Notes under the pieces: generated by a model | Told to the model about the DNA's origin: nothing | Databases searched by the model: none | The model's input: the letters and a program-made list of their open reading frames with translations, nothing else | Made by a program: the position numbers and the translations under genes | Assembly: GCA_002150815.3 (NCBI GenBank) | Contig: NDFF03000217.1 | Coordinates: 1 to 64,000, forward strand | Reading direction: 5' to 3' | DNA from: Grammothele lineata | Lineage: Eukaryota > Basidiomycota > Agaricomycetes > Polyporales > Polyporaceae | Length of the DNA stretch: 64,000 nt | Shown here: in pieces, positions 35,080-46,917 of the stretch | How the letters are laid out: each line of letters opens with the position of its first letter | Position numbering within the stretch: position 1 is the stretch's first letter

Positions 35080-36145
35080 TTACGACGTCGCGGCCTTCGC
35101 CTGCTTCGCCTCCACAATGAGCCCCTTCATCTCCTCCGCGCTCAAGCCGTCCAACGTCCGGTCCGGCATGATGTTGCTCGTAAAATACAAGATGACCGCG
35201 TGCATCACGTACGGGATGACGATCCGGCCCGTCCCCGAGCGCGCAATGATCGTCTTCGCGAACGCCTCGCTCGTCGGCGTGCGCAGGCTCGGCTGCATCG
35301 GCGTGTCGTGGTTGTCCGAGTGCACGGAGCCGACGGAGAGGTACGAGAAGCGCACGCCCGTCGGCTTGTCGAAGTAGAGCTCGTCGTTGTCCAGCCCGCG
35401 CACGAGCGACTTGAGGAAGCCCTTGGAGGCGGCGTAGATCGGCAGCCGCGGGGGCGCGATGTCGGACGCGATGGAGCCGGTGAAGGAGACGAGGACGGGG
35501 CCGGACGCGGCGGCGCGCCGGAGGTGGGGGAGGAGGACGCGGGTGAGGAAGAGGGAGAAGAGGGCGTTCTTGTTGAAGACGCTGAGGATGTATTCTTCTG
35601 AACGCTCGTCGAGCCTAGGAAAAGACCCATCGGCGTCAGGAACAGGACCAAACGCAAGCAATATAGGGGAGACTAAATTGGGAAACGCGGAGGCATTTGG
35701 CCATTACTCACCTCTCAGGACTCAAGTCGGAACCTCCAACGTTGTGGAGCACGTAGGTAATGTGCAAGTCCTTAATGGGCTCGATCATTGCGCTGAAATC
35801 GAGACCCCCGTCCGATGCGTCCGCGAGGAAGTAGCGGATGTCGGCACTAGCACGCTCGGGCACGCGAGCACGAAGCTCCTCGACGACCTTCTGCATCTTG
35901 GCCTCATTACGGCCGTGGATGACGAGGTTGAAACCGTTGCGCAGGAGCTCTGCCGCGGTAGCCTTGCCTATGCCGTCCGTCGCGCCGGTGACAAGGGCGT
36001 AGGGGCCCGCACCGTGGAGGTACTTCTTAATAGACGTCGGGCGGAGGAAGTAGAGCCAGACAAAGGAGGCGCCGCGGTAGAGCCAGGGGATGACGGAGAG
36101 GACGCCGATGGCGGCGAAGACGTCGAGGGCGACAAAGTTGGACAT
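35080..36145 (-). CDS. short-chain dehydrogenase, 17beta-HSD12 / 3-ketoacyl-CoA reductase-like
   Basis: This is an NAD(P)H-dependent oxidoreductase of the SDR superfamily. Two exons (36145-35712 and 35614-35080) give 322 residues. The N-terminal hydrophobic segment (about residues 5-35, FAAIGVLSVIPWLYRGASFV) is a membrane anchor, as in ER-bound 3-ketoacyl-CoA reductases. The cofactor motif is TGATDGIG, followed by HNVGGSD (equivalent to NNVG). The catalytic Ser lies in SFTGSIASD and the YxxxK motif in YAASK. A C-terminal stretch with hydrophobic residues (VMHAVILYF) also resembles this branch. By analogy it may reduce very-long-chain 3-oxoacyl-CoA in the ER, but other keto substrates are possible. 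It is divergent from the mucin-like gene on +. Confidence 0.85.
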
Positions 36146-36848
36146 CTCGGGGGCGGCGGGGGCGGCGGGGATGGCGGAGCGGAGGATGTCGTCGTCGTCG
36201 TCGTCGCGTTAAATGGACCGCGGGGGCAGCGGGCACCACGCCGAAGCCATACCGTCATCTCAGCGTGATGACGCCTCCCACGGGTCATGCAGCATCGCGA
36301 CCCGCGAGCCCGACGTTCAAAGCAGCGTGCTGTCGATCTCGTGGCGGCGGCGGAGCAAATTGTCGGACAAAGAACCGTCTCTATGCCGCGACGGCGTCGA
36401 GAAGAAGAGCGCAAAGGCAAAGGTAAGCCTCATTTGTCGCTCGCGTCTCTTCGTGCAGCCTGCGGTGGCGCAACACATACATACCGGCTGCCCGGCGAAT
36501 GCCGGAACGCGACGCCGGCGTCTACTAGGCACGTGGAGTTGAACAGCGATTGCCCGTCTCGGCTCGAGGCGCGCTCCCTTCCTCCTCCCTCCTCCTCCAC
36601 CTCTTCCCATTAATTCCTTCTTCCCGCCCTCCCCCTCCTCCAGACTCCCCGACACGAGCACAGGCTCGTCCCGTCTGACCCCAGAAAATCAGAATAACTG
36701 TACGTCGCTCAAGCTTCTCAGCCGCATTTTCCCAGTAAGGATTAGAAGCTTACTGGATTCGTACTCGATTCGACAGCATCCACGCACCCCCCACGTTCTC
36801 TACTAACGCCATCCCCCTCTCCGTCCCGTTGACGATCCACGCACGCCT
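36146..36848. promoter_or_regulatory. divergent promoter region with trinucleotide tract
   Basis: This 700-base interval lies between the dehydrogenase start (-) and the membrane-protein start (+). It includes a GTC/CGT trinucleotide tract at about 36188-36207 and CT-rich runs at 36580-36650, typical of fungal leaders. No gene seen. Confidence 0.5.
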
Positions 36849-39800
36849 ATGGCCGCGCCGACCCAGGTCCTGCCCTCGTGGCTTACCCTTTCCACGACGG
36901 TCATCACCCTCCCCGATGGCAGCGTCTCCACCTCGTCCACGACTCTCCAGCTTCCTCTGACATACTTTGGGCCCAGTGTGAGTCGTCCTTTTCTCAGTTC
37001 TTCCACTATGCTCGCAACGACGCTCGTGCGCTGCCGGAGGGGAGAGGGCGATGGTCTCGTGCTCGTCGATACTTTCAAGCCTTGCAAGCTCACGATGGCG
37101 ATCATTCCCTATTCGCTTCCACTCTTCGTGCTACGCCGTTCATCGCCGCGCCGGCGTTACGCGCAAGTAACAGCGCGGAGATCGTTTCCCCCTTTCTTTG
37201 GCTTCATTGAGATGTGCTGGTGCGGGACATGGGTTAGCGAAGAGGCGTCTGCATGTCTGAAGGGACCATTGTCGTCTTCCGGCGCGCGTCGCGATTGTGC
37301 TCGGCCTTTTCATCGCTTCTGTATGCCCGGTTAAATGCGCTGACACGCACAATCTCTAGATACCTCTGGGTACCGACGGTGTCTGGACATGGGGTGGCTT
37401 GACGCCCCCTCCAACTACCTCCACTAGCTCTACCTCTGCGACACCCTCTTCCTCCCCCACTACTTCCGCTATAACTCCTCCACCCACCACTTCGTCCTCA
37501 GCGACTTCCCTTCCAACGTCGCAGTCCATTTCTTCCACATCCCAGTCGACATCACCCTCGGCTTCTTCCTCTGCAACGTCCTCATCGACGACCGCCCTTC
37601 CCACGGCCTCCAGCGGTTCTTCCCATGGCATTTCGCCCTCTACGCTGGGTGCAATTCTTGGAGGCGTGCTCGGATTCCTCATCCTCCTCATCCTCGCCCT
37701 TGTGATCTTCCTCCTACTCAGGGCCCGTCGCCGCACACCGCACGATGGAGAGCCGTCGTCCAGCTTCTGGAACAGGTCCACGACTTTGCTCTCTGCTCGT
37801 AGAGGCAAAAGCAACCTGCCGATCTGGACTGGCTGGGAGATGGTGGACCCCGAAGATCTCCGCAATCCCCCCTCTCCAGGCGAAGGGTCTCCCCGCGGTA
37901 GCGGCGACGAGGCGGATCCGTTCCTCACAAGGCGCAGCCTCCCCAGCGCTGAGGAGATGGCGCAGACGCGTACAGATACCGACACGCTAGTCAGCCTTCC
38001 CGCGATCGCACGCACGGGCTCTGTCTCGACGCATCACTCCGGCCCCAAACCGACTCAACACATCATCCCCCGCGACGTGCAAATGCGCCTCGACGAGGAG
38101 ACCTCGGACGTCCCGGCGTATGCTAGCGTGCGGATGGTCGAGCGCAGGTCCCCCGACATCCACGAATCGCCCCTGCTTCCGCCCCCGCCGCTCACAGGCT
38201 TCGGTGTCGCCGGCGCCCGCCCGTCTTCCCACCCCTCTCTTGCTTCAGAGAAATCGAAGGCCGCGCAGTCGGTCATGTCCGAAAAGTCTGTCGGCAGCAA
38301 CGCGACGGACGTCCAGGAGCCCGAGGGCGCAGAGCTCCTCACCGCCCGGCGCGTGCGTGTGAACCAAGTCCAGCCGTTCGCCACGCCCGGCGCCAGCACC
38401 AGCACCGGCGCCACGACCGGAGTGGGCGTGCTCGGGCTCGACCGCCTCGCAAGCCTCGGGCGCATGAGCTGGTTCAAGCGCATGTCCTTCCTCGGCGCGC
38501 ACCCCGACGTGCAGCCCGTGCCCACCAGCGAAGACCCCGCGGACACTTACACGCGCACCCCGCCCCGGCACGCCCGCTCGCACTCGCGCTCGCAGCCCGG
38601 CTCCCCGACACGCCCCAGCTCGTTCGCCGCGCGCCTCTCTGCGGGCCCCAGCCCGACGACGGACAGCTTCGGGCGGCGGGTGCGGTACGATTCTGGCGTC
38701 GGGCTCGGGCTCGGGGTGGGCGTCGGCGCGACGGGCGAGCGGCCGGTCTCCTCCGTGAGCGCGGCGAGTGCCGCGAGCGGGAACACGGTCTTCTTCGACG
38801 CGCAGTCGCGCCCTGGGAGCTCGATGGGTACGCGGTCTACGCAGGGTTCGTCGAACCCCTCGCCCGTGCCCCCGGTTCCTACCGTCCCACAAGCGCACTT
38901 GCCCGCGCCGTCCCCGCTGTCGCAAGAGGTGCACCGCGCCCCAGAGTCGCCTGAAAGCGCATACAGCGAGAGCTCCGGCTCGGGCTCGGGCGCACACAAC
39001 ACCGTCCAAGGCGTCGCGTACCAGTCTGACCTCGACGTGCTCGACATGCCCGCGCCCCGGCCGGCGTCGCCCTTCAGCGCCGCGTCGATCTCGAGGATGC
39101 TCCCGCCCGGGCTGCCGAACCCGTCCGTCTGGCGCGACTCGCACGCGAGCAGCTCTCCGAGTCCGATGACGGACGGCACGTCTGGTGTTAGTATCGACGT
39201 GTTGGAGGATGCGCCCCCCGCTGCGGACGGGACGTGGAGGACGATTGCTGGGGGCTCGAGGCCTGCGCCTGCGGACGCGCGGCGGTTGACGTTTGGAGTG
39301 GTGAGTGTTTTTAAGTCCCTTCCAGTGACGAAGTATGCTAATCATCTACATCAGCCTACTGTCGTCCAGCCACGAGACGCCCTCCAGTCCGAGCGCGGCT
39401 CCCTACACTCGACCCGCTCCCACCTGAGCCCCTACGCCTCCCGAAGCCCCTCCGGATCCGCAGGCGCCTCGTCCCGCTCCGCGCGCAGCCACTCGCGCGG
39501 GCACACCGGGAGCAGCAACTCGCACTCGCGCGGGCACACAGGCAGCAGCGGCGCGTCGCTCGTCCACTCCAACTCGATCTCGTTCGACGACCACCGCCCC
39601 GGCCGGCGCCACGGCGAAGTCGGCGAGGTCGGCTCGCCCCCGCTCTCCGCCGTCTTCCCCGGCCGTGGCTTCCCCTCCGCGTCCCCGCCCCCGTCGTACA
39701 GTGGGCACGGGCACGGGCACGGGCAAGAGGAGGTCTTGCCTTCCTCTGCGCTCCCGATTCCGATGCCGGCCCACCCCTCCCCAGCGACGGTCGCGGGCAC

Positions 39801-39978
39801 GGTCACCTCGACCGGGACGCGCGCGACGGCGGACGAGAGCTTGACGGACGTGAGCGTGACGACGTCGCAGACGGACCCGATCACGGGCGCGGTCGTGCAC
39901 TTCCCGCGCATGCCGTGGCGGAGTGGTGCGGAGCAGGCGTGGGGCGAGCGGCCGTTGCGCGAGGAAACCATCTGGTGA
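36849..39978 (+). CDS. mucin-like single-pass membrane protein with large cytoplasmic domain
   Basis: Three exons (36849-36977, 37360-39300, 39355-39978) give 897 residues. The N-terminal part reads WLTLSTTVITLPDGSVST and then TYFGPS/IPLGTDGVWTWGG across intron 1. A region of about 80 residues, almost only Ser, Thr and Pro, follows and is likely O-glycosylated. A single strong transmembrane helix (about residues 139-163, GAILGGVLGFLILLILALV) is followed by RARRR, giving an outside-to-inside orientation. The cytoplasmic domain of over 700 residues is disordered, with Ser/Pro/Arg-rich repeats (SHSRGHTGSS twice) and a Gly-His run. Shape and size resemble cell-wall stress sensors, but no WSC-type domain is present. 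No N-terminal signal peptide is obvious. The function is not assigned. Confidence 0.8.
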
Positions 39979-40980
39979 TCGTAACGACTCGTTGGCTGGT
40001 TCTCGACGCGCTGCTTTGCCCGGTCCTTGCTCGTCCGTCTGTCCGTGTGTAGGTGTAGGTGTACGCTGCTGCTGATCTCGTCGGACATCTTCCCTGGACT
40101 TTTCCTCCGTATCCGTCTTCGTCTCCGTCTCAATCTCTGTCACGACTGTGCTTGTGGTTATAGAGCGCGTCGGCGCAGGCCGCGCGCGGGCTCCTGACGA
40201 CCAAGTGGTTCCCGTCTGCTTCTACGCTACACGACCTCCCCGCTTTCGATGTGAAATTATTCGCTTCATTTCGAACCGTTCTTCCCCCCAGTTCGTACGT
40301 GCTTTGCTTCGTTCCCCGCCCCACCCCGTCGCCCTTCGCACGCCTATCTCCGCTGCTCCCCTTATCGCCGTCTATCCGTCCCTGCCCCCACCCCCGCCCC
40401 GCCCGCTTCCTCCCTCTTCTCCGTCTCCCGCGATACCTTCCGTCGGGCGGGGCCCCACCCCCGTGTGCATATGCTTCATCTTGTTTACCACGCCCCCGTT
40501 GCGACGCCTTGCTTTCCGCGTTCACCGAACCCTGCGACACCCCGATACCACCCCCTTCTTGTTCGGTGAACGTTGACGACATTACTATCATCATTGCTGC
40601 TGCCACCCACTTTGGATTCCGCCCCCGCCCCCGCATATGTGTATCTGCTACCTGTCCTCTGTCCTGTCCTCTGTCCCGCGCTCTAAACGCTCACGACCCG
40701 TTATGATTATGACCAGAATCGATCGTGGTTCCAGGTACACCTGAACGCCTTGTTTCGGTGTGCCCTCATCTGAGCTGTACAGGGGATGGTGGGATCCTGC
40801 TAGTCGGTTTCGATAATGACCTCGACCCTGTACCTATATCCCCTCTACTTGGGTCGAACTGGAGTAGACTTATATAATCGTGGCCCCATCGTTCTGCCAG
40901 AAAACCTCTTCAAAGGGGGAGACCCACGACCCTAAAGCTTGCAAGGCCAAAGTGGAATTGCAAGAACCATCCCCCGTTCA
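39979..40980. other. intergenic, convergent 3' regions
   Basis: About 1 kb between convergent genes. It is pyrimidine-rich on + (40.3-40.6 kb) with long chance frames but no recognisable protein. A duplicated TGTCCTCTGTCC occurs near 40655-40675. Confidence 0.5.
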
Positions 40981-42985
40981 TTACACAACTACACCCCAAG
41001 CACATCCCGCAAATCCCGCCACTGCGCCGCGCACGCGCGCAAGAGCGCGCGTTCCCCGAGCACGTACTCCATCGCCAACCTTGTCTTTGGTCGGTTCGGT
41101 GGGAGGTCCTAGCACGATCTCAGAAGTTAGCCTTGCACAGAGATACCACTCGCTGCCGCTCACGTCTAGAAGCTCGCCGAGCGTGTCCGCGTCTGCGCGG
41201 TGGTGCGTCTCGGGTCCCATGTGTGCGGTGCGTGAGTCCCAGAGCGCGATGAGTGCGTCTGCTGCTCCAGCTAGTACTCTCCGGCCCTGTAAGTAGAGGA
41301 GGGCGAGTATCAGCGTACTGCTTAACGAAGAGACGTGTGCCAATAATGAAGCTCACGAGGACGTCTGCGCCTTCGTTATTCCAGTCTTCGTCGAACGACA
41401 TACCCTCCTCCCCCTCAAGGCTCGCCTCCGCTTCCACCAGCGCACGACACGCCGCCCTCAAAACTCCACCCTCGGACGCGCCGAAATTCAAGTCCTCGCC
41501 GCCATGCACGAGCGCAGAGTCGACAGCCCACGCGAACAGCCCCGCAGAGACTTGCCCGTCCCCGTTGACTCTCAACCCCTCCGACGTCCCAGCCTCCACG
41601 TCCGGATTCTCGTCCGGGAAGTAGACCAACGCGCTACGTTCCAGCACTTCGCGCGCGTCGCTCCCGCCCGTTGCTTCACAGAAACGACGCACTTGCTGAG
41701 TGTCGAGAACGAGCCCGGACCCGGGCCAGCCGAACGTTACTGCGTCGCCGTCGCCTTCGCCTTCGCCATCGTCCCCACCCTCGGCAGCGGGGAGAAAGCC
41801 GTACCGCGCGAGAAGCGCCGCGTTCCCTAGAGTAGGTCCGTACGTGTTGAACACTTCGCCGCCCGCAAGGACGGGCCGGATGGTGACCATGTCTGCGGTG
41901 TCGGGGTTGGGCTCTGAAGAGCTGGGATCGGATGCAGAAGGGTAGGGAGAAGGAGAGGGAAGGTCGTCGCGGTCGTGTGCGCACTCGGCGAGCGAGCCGC
42001 AGGAGGGGCAGACTGCGTATTCGCTCTGTCGGAGACGTAGACCGTGTCAGACAGGACAGGGCGCGGAGGCGGAAGGGTATGGAGGCGTACCGCGAGTTGG
42101 ACGTGGTTCTCGTGCACATGGTTGAATCTACGTCACATCAAAAGAGAGCAGGAGAGTAATGCGCAAGGATAGACGTACGCGTCGGCGAGAGGTACCATCG
42201 ACAACCCGTGGTACGCGTCCACGAGAAAGGCTCTGGAGCACACGAGCGAATATGCATGCAAAAAGCCGTGCATTGTCGGCTTGAAACCGGTAGCCACGAG
42301 GAGAGGATGCACTTCCGAAGTGTAGTACCCGTCGATCTCGTCCTAGGCCGTTATCGTCAGCTCGCGAACGTTTAGCTCCCTCGCACTGTAGGCCAGAAAG
42401 ACTTACGATTAGAGGGCATCCATCCTCGTCCTGCAGCTCTCGCTGCACCTCCGTGCCCCGCAACCACTCCGCCGCCTCGCGCGCATCCTCATCATCCGGG
42501 AACGCCTCACGATGGCCCCACAGCCTCGCGATGGGTACGATGTCAGCTGGTAAAGAGCGGAGATATCCATACCATCGGGACTCAGAGCCTCTCAACCTTC
42601 ACACAATTCTATACACGTCAGACGAGGGATACACCACGAAGAAGGACGTGGACGACTCACATCTCTGAATAAAGCGCGAAGGCGAGGGCGAGGACGGCGC
42701 CATGGCCGTATGGAACCCAGGTAATGTGCGTCGATAGCGCGCAGGAGCGCACGGAAAGTACTGCACTCTTCGGAATGATCGCCACTGTGAAGACAAAGTC
42801 AATACTTTAAGACCCAACACGTAGACGATTTTACCTTAGAACTGACCTCGTTCAGGATGCGGGATCGGGCGATCGGCCACAACGTGTACGCCGAGTCGCT
42901 CGTTATGAGTGAGGTGAACGTTTCGGTGCAGCTCTACGTGATGTTCGCGCAGCCAATTTGTTAAGCTGTGGAGGGCCGTTGACAT
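40981..42985 (-). CDS. SET-domain protein lysine methyltransferase (SETD6/RKM-like)
   Basis: The start at 42985 gives MSTALHSLTNWLREHHVELH, then a SET N-flank (AIIPKSAVLSVRSCALS). After introns come SESRWYGYLRSLPADIVPIA, matching the inserted helical (iSET) region of Rubisco-LSMT-like enzymes, and HAYSLVCSRAFLVDAYHGLS. The core motif ADAFNHVHENHVQL corresponds to the NH cofactor-binding box, and GGEVFNTYG corresponds to the C-terminal SET Tyr motif. Between them is a Cys pair region (CPSCGSLAEC), a likely zinc or structural insert. A substrate-binding C-terminal domain follows to TAA at 40981. Substrates of relatives are ribosomal proteins, elongation factors or histones; which applies here is unknown. 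At least five introns were seen. Confidence 0.82.
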
Positions 42986-43205
42986 CAGTCGCAGCAGACG
43001 AGGTAGTGGTGGTGGCGGCGGCCTTGCGAGAGGACTGTAACCGGCTTTGCCGACCGGCCTCGTGACTGACGCGTACAGTCACCAGTGACCGTACGCGTTT
43101 AGCCCATCCTATCCAGGTCTCGTAACTCCTTCGTTTTACTTTGTAGATCATGCATACAATGTCGAACTACTGCTCTTACTTCGTACACACAGTAATTAGA
43201 CACGC

Positions 43206-44323
43206 TCACCGCACCCTCGACCCTCCCAATCCCATACTCGTCCTCATCCGCCCCAAGTCCGACGGTCCCTCGCCCCGATCCGAGTCCTCAAACGCCGGCC
43301 TCCGCCTCGCACCCGACGACGACGGCGCGCCTCCAAACCACGACCTCGAGCTCCCCTCGGCACGTCGCGCCGCTGCCCAGCCCGGGCGCTCCCGCTCCGT
43401 CTCCCAGTCGTACGGCCTCGCGGTCTGAGTTGGTCTCTGCTGTTGCTGGTTCATCATGTATGCGCCCAGCCCGCCAAGCGCGGCCCCCGTCCAGAAACCG
43501 GGTCGCCAGCCTCCCGGAGCTGATCCCGAATCCTGAGGGTTAGATGATGGATACTTGGTGTATGGGGGAGGAGCGTCGTTGCTGGGAGGCACACCTCCCG
43601 CAGAGGACCGACCGCCACCTGGGGTCGAGGGGTATGGAGGACGAGGGCGAGGGTTGTTCCCGGTGCGAGACCTCCGTCCTTGCCAACAAGCCCTGAGGAA
43701 GAAGAAAAGAAGTACGCCAGCTACGATGAACCAGACGAGTATGAAGAGGTCTGCACCGAGATCCCCGCTGAACACTGAGAAGCATGTGTGGCATGTGCAG
43801 TCAGTACGAGCGTACCCAACTGCAGAAATCGGACACTCACGCCCCGGACGCCGGGAGCTACGGTAGACTGGCTCGTCTCCACCTCCGCGCAAGGCGCTGG
43901 GAACTTGTACAAGACGGTACTCGAGACCGCATGAGCCTAAGAGCGCGATCAGGGAGAACGAAGTCGTGGCGGTGGAGACCGTGCGTACCTGTGAGAACGT
44001 AGGAGTCACCTGGACGGTCCCAGCCCTCGCAAGAGACTTCGACCCTCCCGAACCTGAGCGACTCTGGCAGATCGGCCTCACACTGAAGGTCAATCTAGTT
44101 AAGTACCGAGACTCTGCATGACGAGGGTTTGACGCACCTTCCAGTCGACGTCGCTGCCGGAGCCACCGAGGCTTGTGCACCTCACGACTTCGGGCTGGTA
44201 CAGGTTGCAGGGTTTTCCGACACATGTGAGCTGAGGAATGGGTCTTCCGCGGCGTGCGAGTGTGTCGGCATCTTTGTAGAACGTGAGAGCCCGGATGTCC
44301 TCGAGCGCGACACGGCGAGACAT
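43206..44323 (-). CDS. SARAF: SARAF-like store-operated calcium entry regulatory factor
   Basis: This is a homologue of SARAF/TMEM66, an ER membrane protein that limits store-operated calcium entry in animals. The luminal domain shows VALEDIRALTFYKD, RGRPIPQLTCVGKPCNLYQP, EVVRCTSLGGSG and, after an intron, FGRVEVSCEGWDRPGDSYVL. After another intron come GSCGLEYRLVQV and a transmembrane helix LFILVWFIVAGVLLFFFLRA. The cytosolic tail is Pro/Ser/Gly-rich with PPPYTKYP and RPGFWTGAALGGLGAYM, closely matching the SARAF layout. The stop is at 43206. Relatives begin with a signal peptide; the visible start (MSRRVALEDI) has none, which is odd. It is divergent from the F-box gene at 44728. Confidence 0.9.
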
Positions 44324-44727
44324 GGCGGATGCAAGTCAAGAAGAACGCTGTTGGGTTCGTTCAAGTAAGACGCAAGGTCGGTGAGCAATGGAAAACAAGA
44401 CTGAGAACGAGACTGCAGGGCATGGTAGAAGAAAGATGGCGGCGGTGTCCACTGGGGAACGTGTACGAGCTGCGAGCGTGTGCGGACGTGGAGCAGACGT
44501 GGTCTCTCCTAACCCCAGCACAGGGGTAGGGTTGAATAGGCGTCTACCGGAATGGCCGGACTACCGTCGGGCCGTGGGCTAGAAGTGGCGCGAGTCGCGG
44601 GCTACCTCGACTCCGACGCGACCTCCATCTCTCGAAAGACGGTCTTCCGTATTCCGATGGCTATAGTCCTTTTTACTCCCCACGGCACGCGAATTCTGCC
44701 CTCTTTCTTGCATCTGGAACAGCCAAC
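44324..44727. promoter_or_regulatory. divergent promoter region (SARAF / F-box)
   Basis: About 400 bases between divergent starts. The right half (from about 44541, GCGTCTACCGGAATGGCCGG) recurs in decayed form near 52930 and 49265, so it belongs to the duplicated F-box unit. Confidence 0.55.
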
Positions 44728-46359
44728 ATGAACTTGCTCGACCTCAACTACGACATCCTCCACGATGTCTGCTCCTACCTTCACGGTCCGGACGCTCTCT
44801 GTTTCTCCCTCACCTCTAAACGTGCACACGACATCGCCGCCTCTCGCGTGCTCGCGGTCATAGATTGCAGCACCTCTGAGAAACTCTGCAAGCTCTGGAA
44901 CTCCGTTACAGAGCCCTCAGACCGCCCTCGCCATATTCGCAGCCTCTCTGTCGGCTCTAATGCCTTCGAGGTCGGCAACGCTCAGCGGGAGGGCCGACGC
45001 GTCTCTGCAGATTACACCGAGTTTCTCGGTGACGTCCTCGAATCATCCCAAAATCTCACTCACCTTCGCCTCGACCTCTCCGCACTCTTGCATAATGACA
45101 TTCGCATCCAGCCTTCCATCGCCTCCATGCCCAACCTCATCCACCTCGAACTACACCAGTTCACCTCCGACGCCCTCCCGCTCATTCAAAACATATCGGG
45201 TCCCCTACAGACACTTCACGTCGACTACCACGATGCACGCGTATATTCCCCACCAGACCTCGGACCACTTTTCGGTGTAGCTCTCTCCCATAACACTCTC
45301 CAAGCGCTCAGCGTCGTCGCACCACAAACCTGGCGCTCCCGCCGCCCAGAGCCATTCCACCTTCCCCCACACCCCTCTCTTCGTCGGTTAATCTTCAAGA
45401 CCGCCGGTACACTTCCAGAGGCGGTTCTGGGGGCCTGCTTTAACCTCGACACACTTGTCGTCGGCCCGTTCCTCTCAAACCTCCCCTTCGACCACGACTT
45501 CCTTCCGCCCCTCCGTCACCTCTCCATAGGCCATGCCGACCTCATCCATCTTGTGCACCAGAAGCTACTTACTAGCGTACGTTACCTGCACTCCGGCAAC
45601 CTTTATGACATGGACGGTCTCGCGAGCCACGGCGAGTATTTTGACGCTCTCCGCACCATCTCCCCTCTCGGGCTCCATACGTACCGTTCGCTCAAGGCGG
45701 ACGACCATGCCTGGGCACAGTCTCTGAGCGACGCAGCCCCGGAGCTACGCTGCCTCTCGCTACACGTCTACCCGTCGTTCTCGTACCCACCCAACGGCGG
45801 CTTCGAAGAACACTTCGCACAATGGCTAGTACGTGCCCCATCCCCACCCCACACCTCTACCCGCCCTAACGTCTTCCCCTGAATCTCACAGGAATCCCTC
45901 CCCTCCGTCCTCAGCCCGCTCCGCATCACCTACCTCCGCCTCTTTCTCCCCGCCCTCGCCTGCGCCCTCGGCGACGCCACCTCTCTCTCCCCCCATTCCC
46001 CGACCACACCGCACGCCGCGCTCGACGCCGCCGGCCAGCCCCACCCCGCCCTCGCCACCAATCCGTGCGCGCGCGCCGCCGCGGCTCTCCCCGCGCGCCT
46101 CGCAGCCGCCCTCCCGGACCTCAGGTACGTCGCGTTCGCGACGGCCGTGCCTCTTCCGATGGCGCACTGTCGTGACGCTGTGTATGATTGCCATGGGGTG
46201 CAGGGAGGGACGTGTTGGTGGCGCGTGCGCGTAGGTGCGGGAGATGGGGCGGGAGAGCGGGGAGTGGAGCCGATCTCGGGGGAGGAAGGGAATCGTGTGT
46301 GGAGAGAGGTGTTGGACGCCCCGAGGCAGGAAGATGTGGTGGAGGTTATACGTGCGTGA
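44728..46359 (+). CDS. F-box protein type 1 (unit 1, intact)
   Basis: This is a putative SCF ubiquitin-ligase adaptor. The start at 44728 gives MNLLDLNYDILHDVCSYLHG, then ALCFSLTSKRAHDIAASRVL, an F-box signature. A Leu-rich region follows, with segments of the form LxHLxLxLxxL. Two exons (44728-45828 and 45892-46359) give 522 residues. The second exon begins ESLPSVLSPLRITYLRLFLP, then an Ala/Pro-rich stretch, then AVPLPMAHCRDAVYDC and GGTCWWRVRVGAG, ending DVVEVIRA. The gene is a paralogue of the F-box gene at 15282-17008. Its 3' half is the source or sister of decayed copies at 49.5, 53.3 and 59.1 kb. The target is unknown. Confidence 0.82.
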
Positions 46360-46843
46360 CTGAACGCTCTTTGTGTAAATTTGGAATGATTCTGACGGTT
46401 TGTTTGTACTATAGGCAAGAACGCACTATGAACACCCTCTCTGGATTTCTCGCCGCGAAGTGGTTGGCGGGTGAGGTGTTGGCTCCTACAGAAATGATCA
46501 TGGGTATCTCAGTATGTCGGATCGACTATCGACCGATTGCGTATCCCGAGAGCGGGGAAATGGACGTCCTCAAGCTGCGCCGAGAGGCTTTGAAGCGGAC
46601 GTCAAGCTATCACTGCCATTGTGTCCCAGCTACGCATCAGCAACCACAGAACTACCAGTGTGAACGTTGCTCGTCCTCGTCTCGCAGTACCCTCGTGACT
46701 CATCATGCTAATTTTGAAGTAATACTCTATCCTTCGAAGCCGCAGACACGTCAAGTCAGACGCCTCTTATCTGGGCGGCTCAGCTCGATCCAAAGTTAGG
46801 TGCGAATAGCGCACACGTGGTGGACCAGTGCTCCGCTGTGGCA

Positions 46844-46848
46844 TATAA
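46844..46848 (+). promoter_or_regulatory. TATA box of type-2 F-box gene, unit 1
   Basis: TATAA within GCATATAAGTAGGGTGCTTC, 74 bases upstream of the start at 46918. The same block precedes the type-2 genes of units 3 and 4 at similar distance. Confidence 0.7.
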
Positions 46849-46917
46849 GTAGGGTGCTTCGCCGCTACCTCGAGGCGGCCATCCCACAGCCTCTCACAAC
46901 TTCGCCTGCTACATCCA

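Noticed and set aside
36188..36207. GTC/CGT trinucleotide tract as a coding repeat
   Set aside because: It lies upstream of the dehydrogenase start in leader or promoter sequence and is an ordinary microsatellite.
38245..39345. 366-codon open frame on the minus strand
   Set aside because: It is a shadow of the GC-rich mucin-like coding exon on +. Its Arg-rich translation has no domain.
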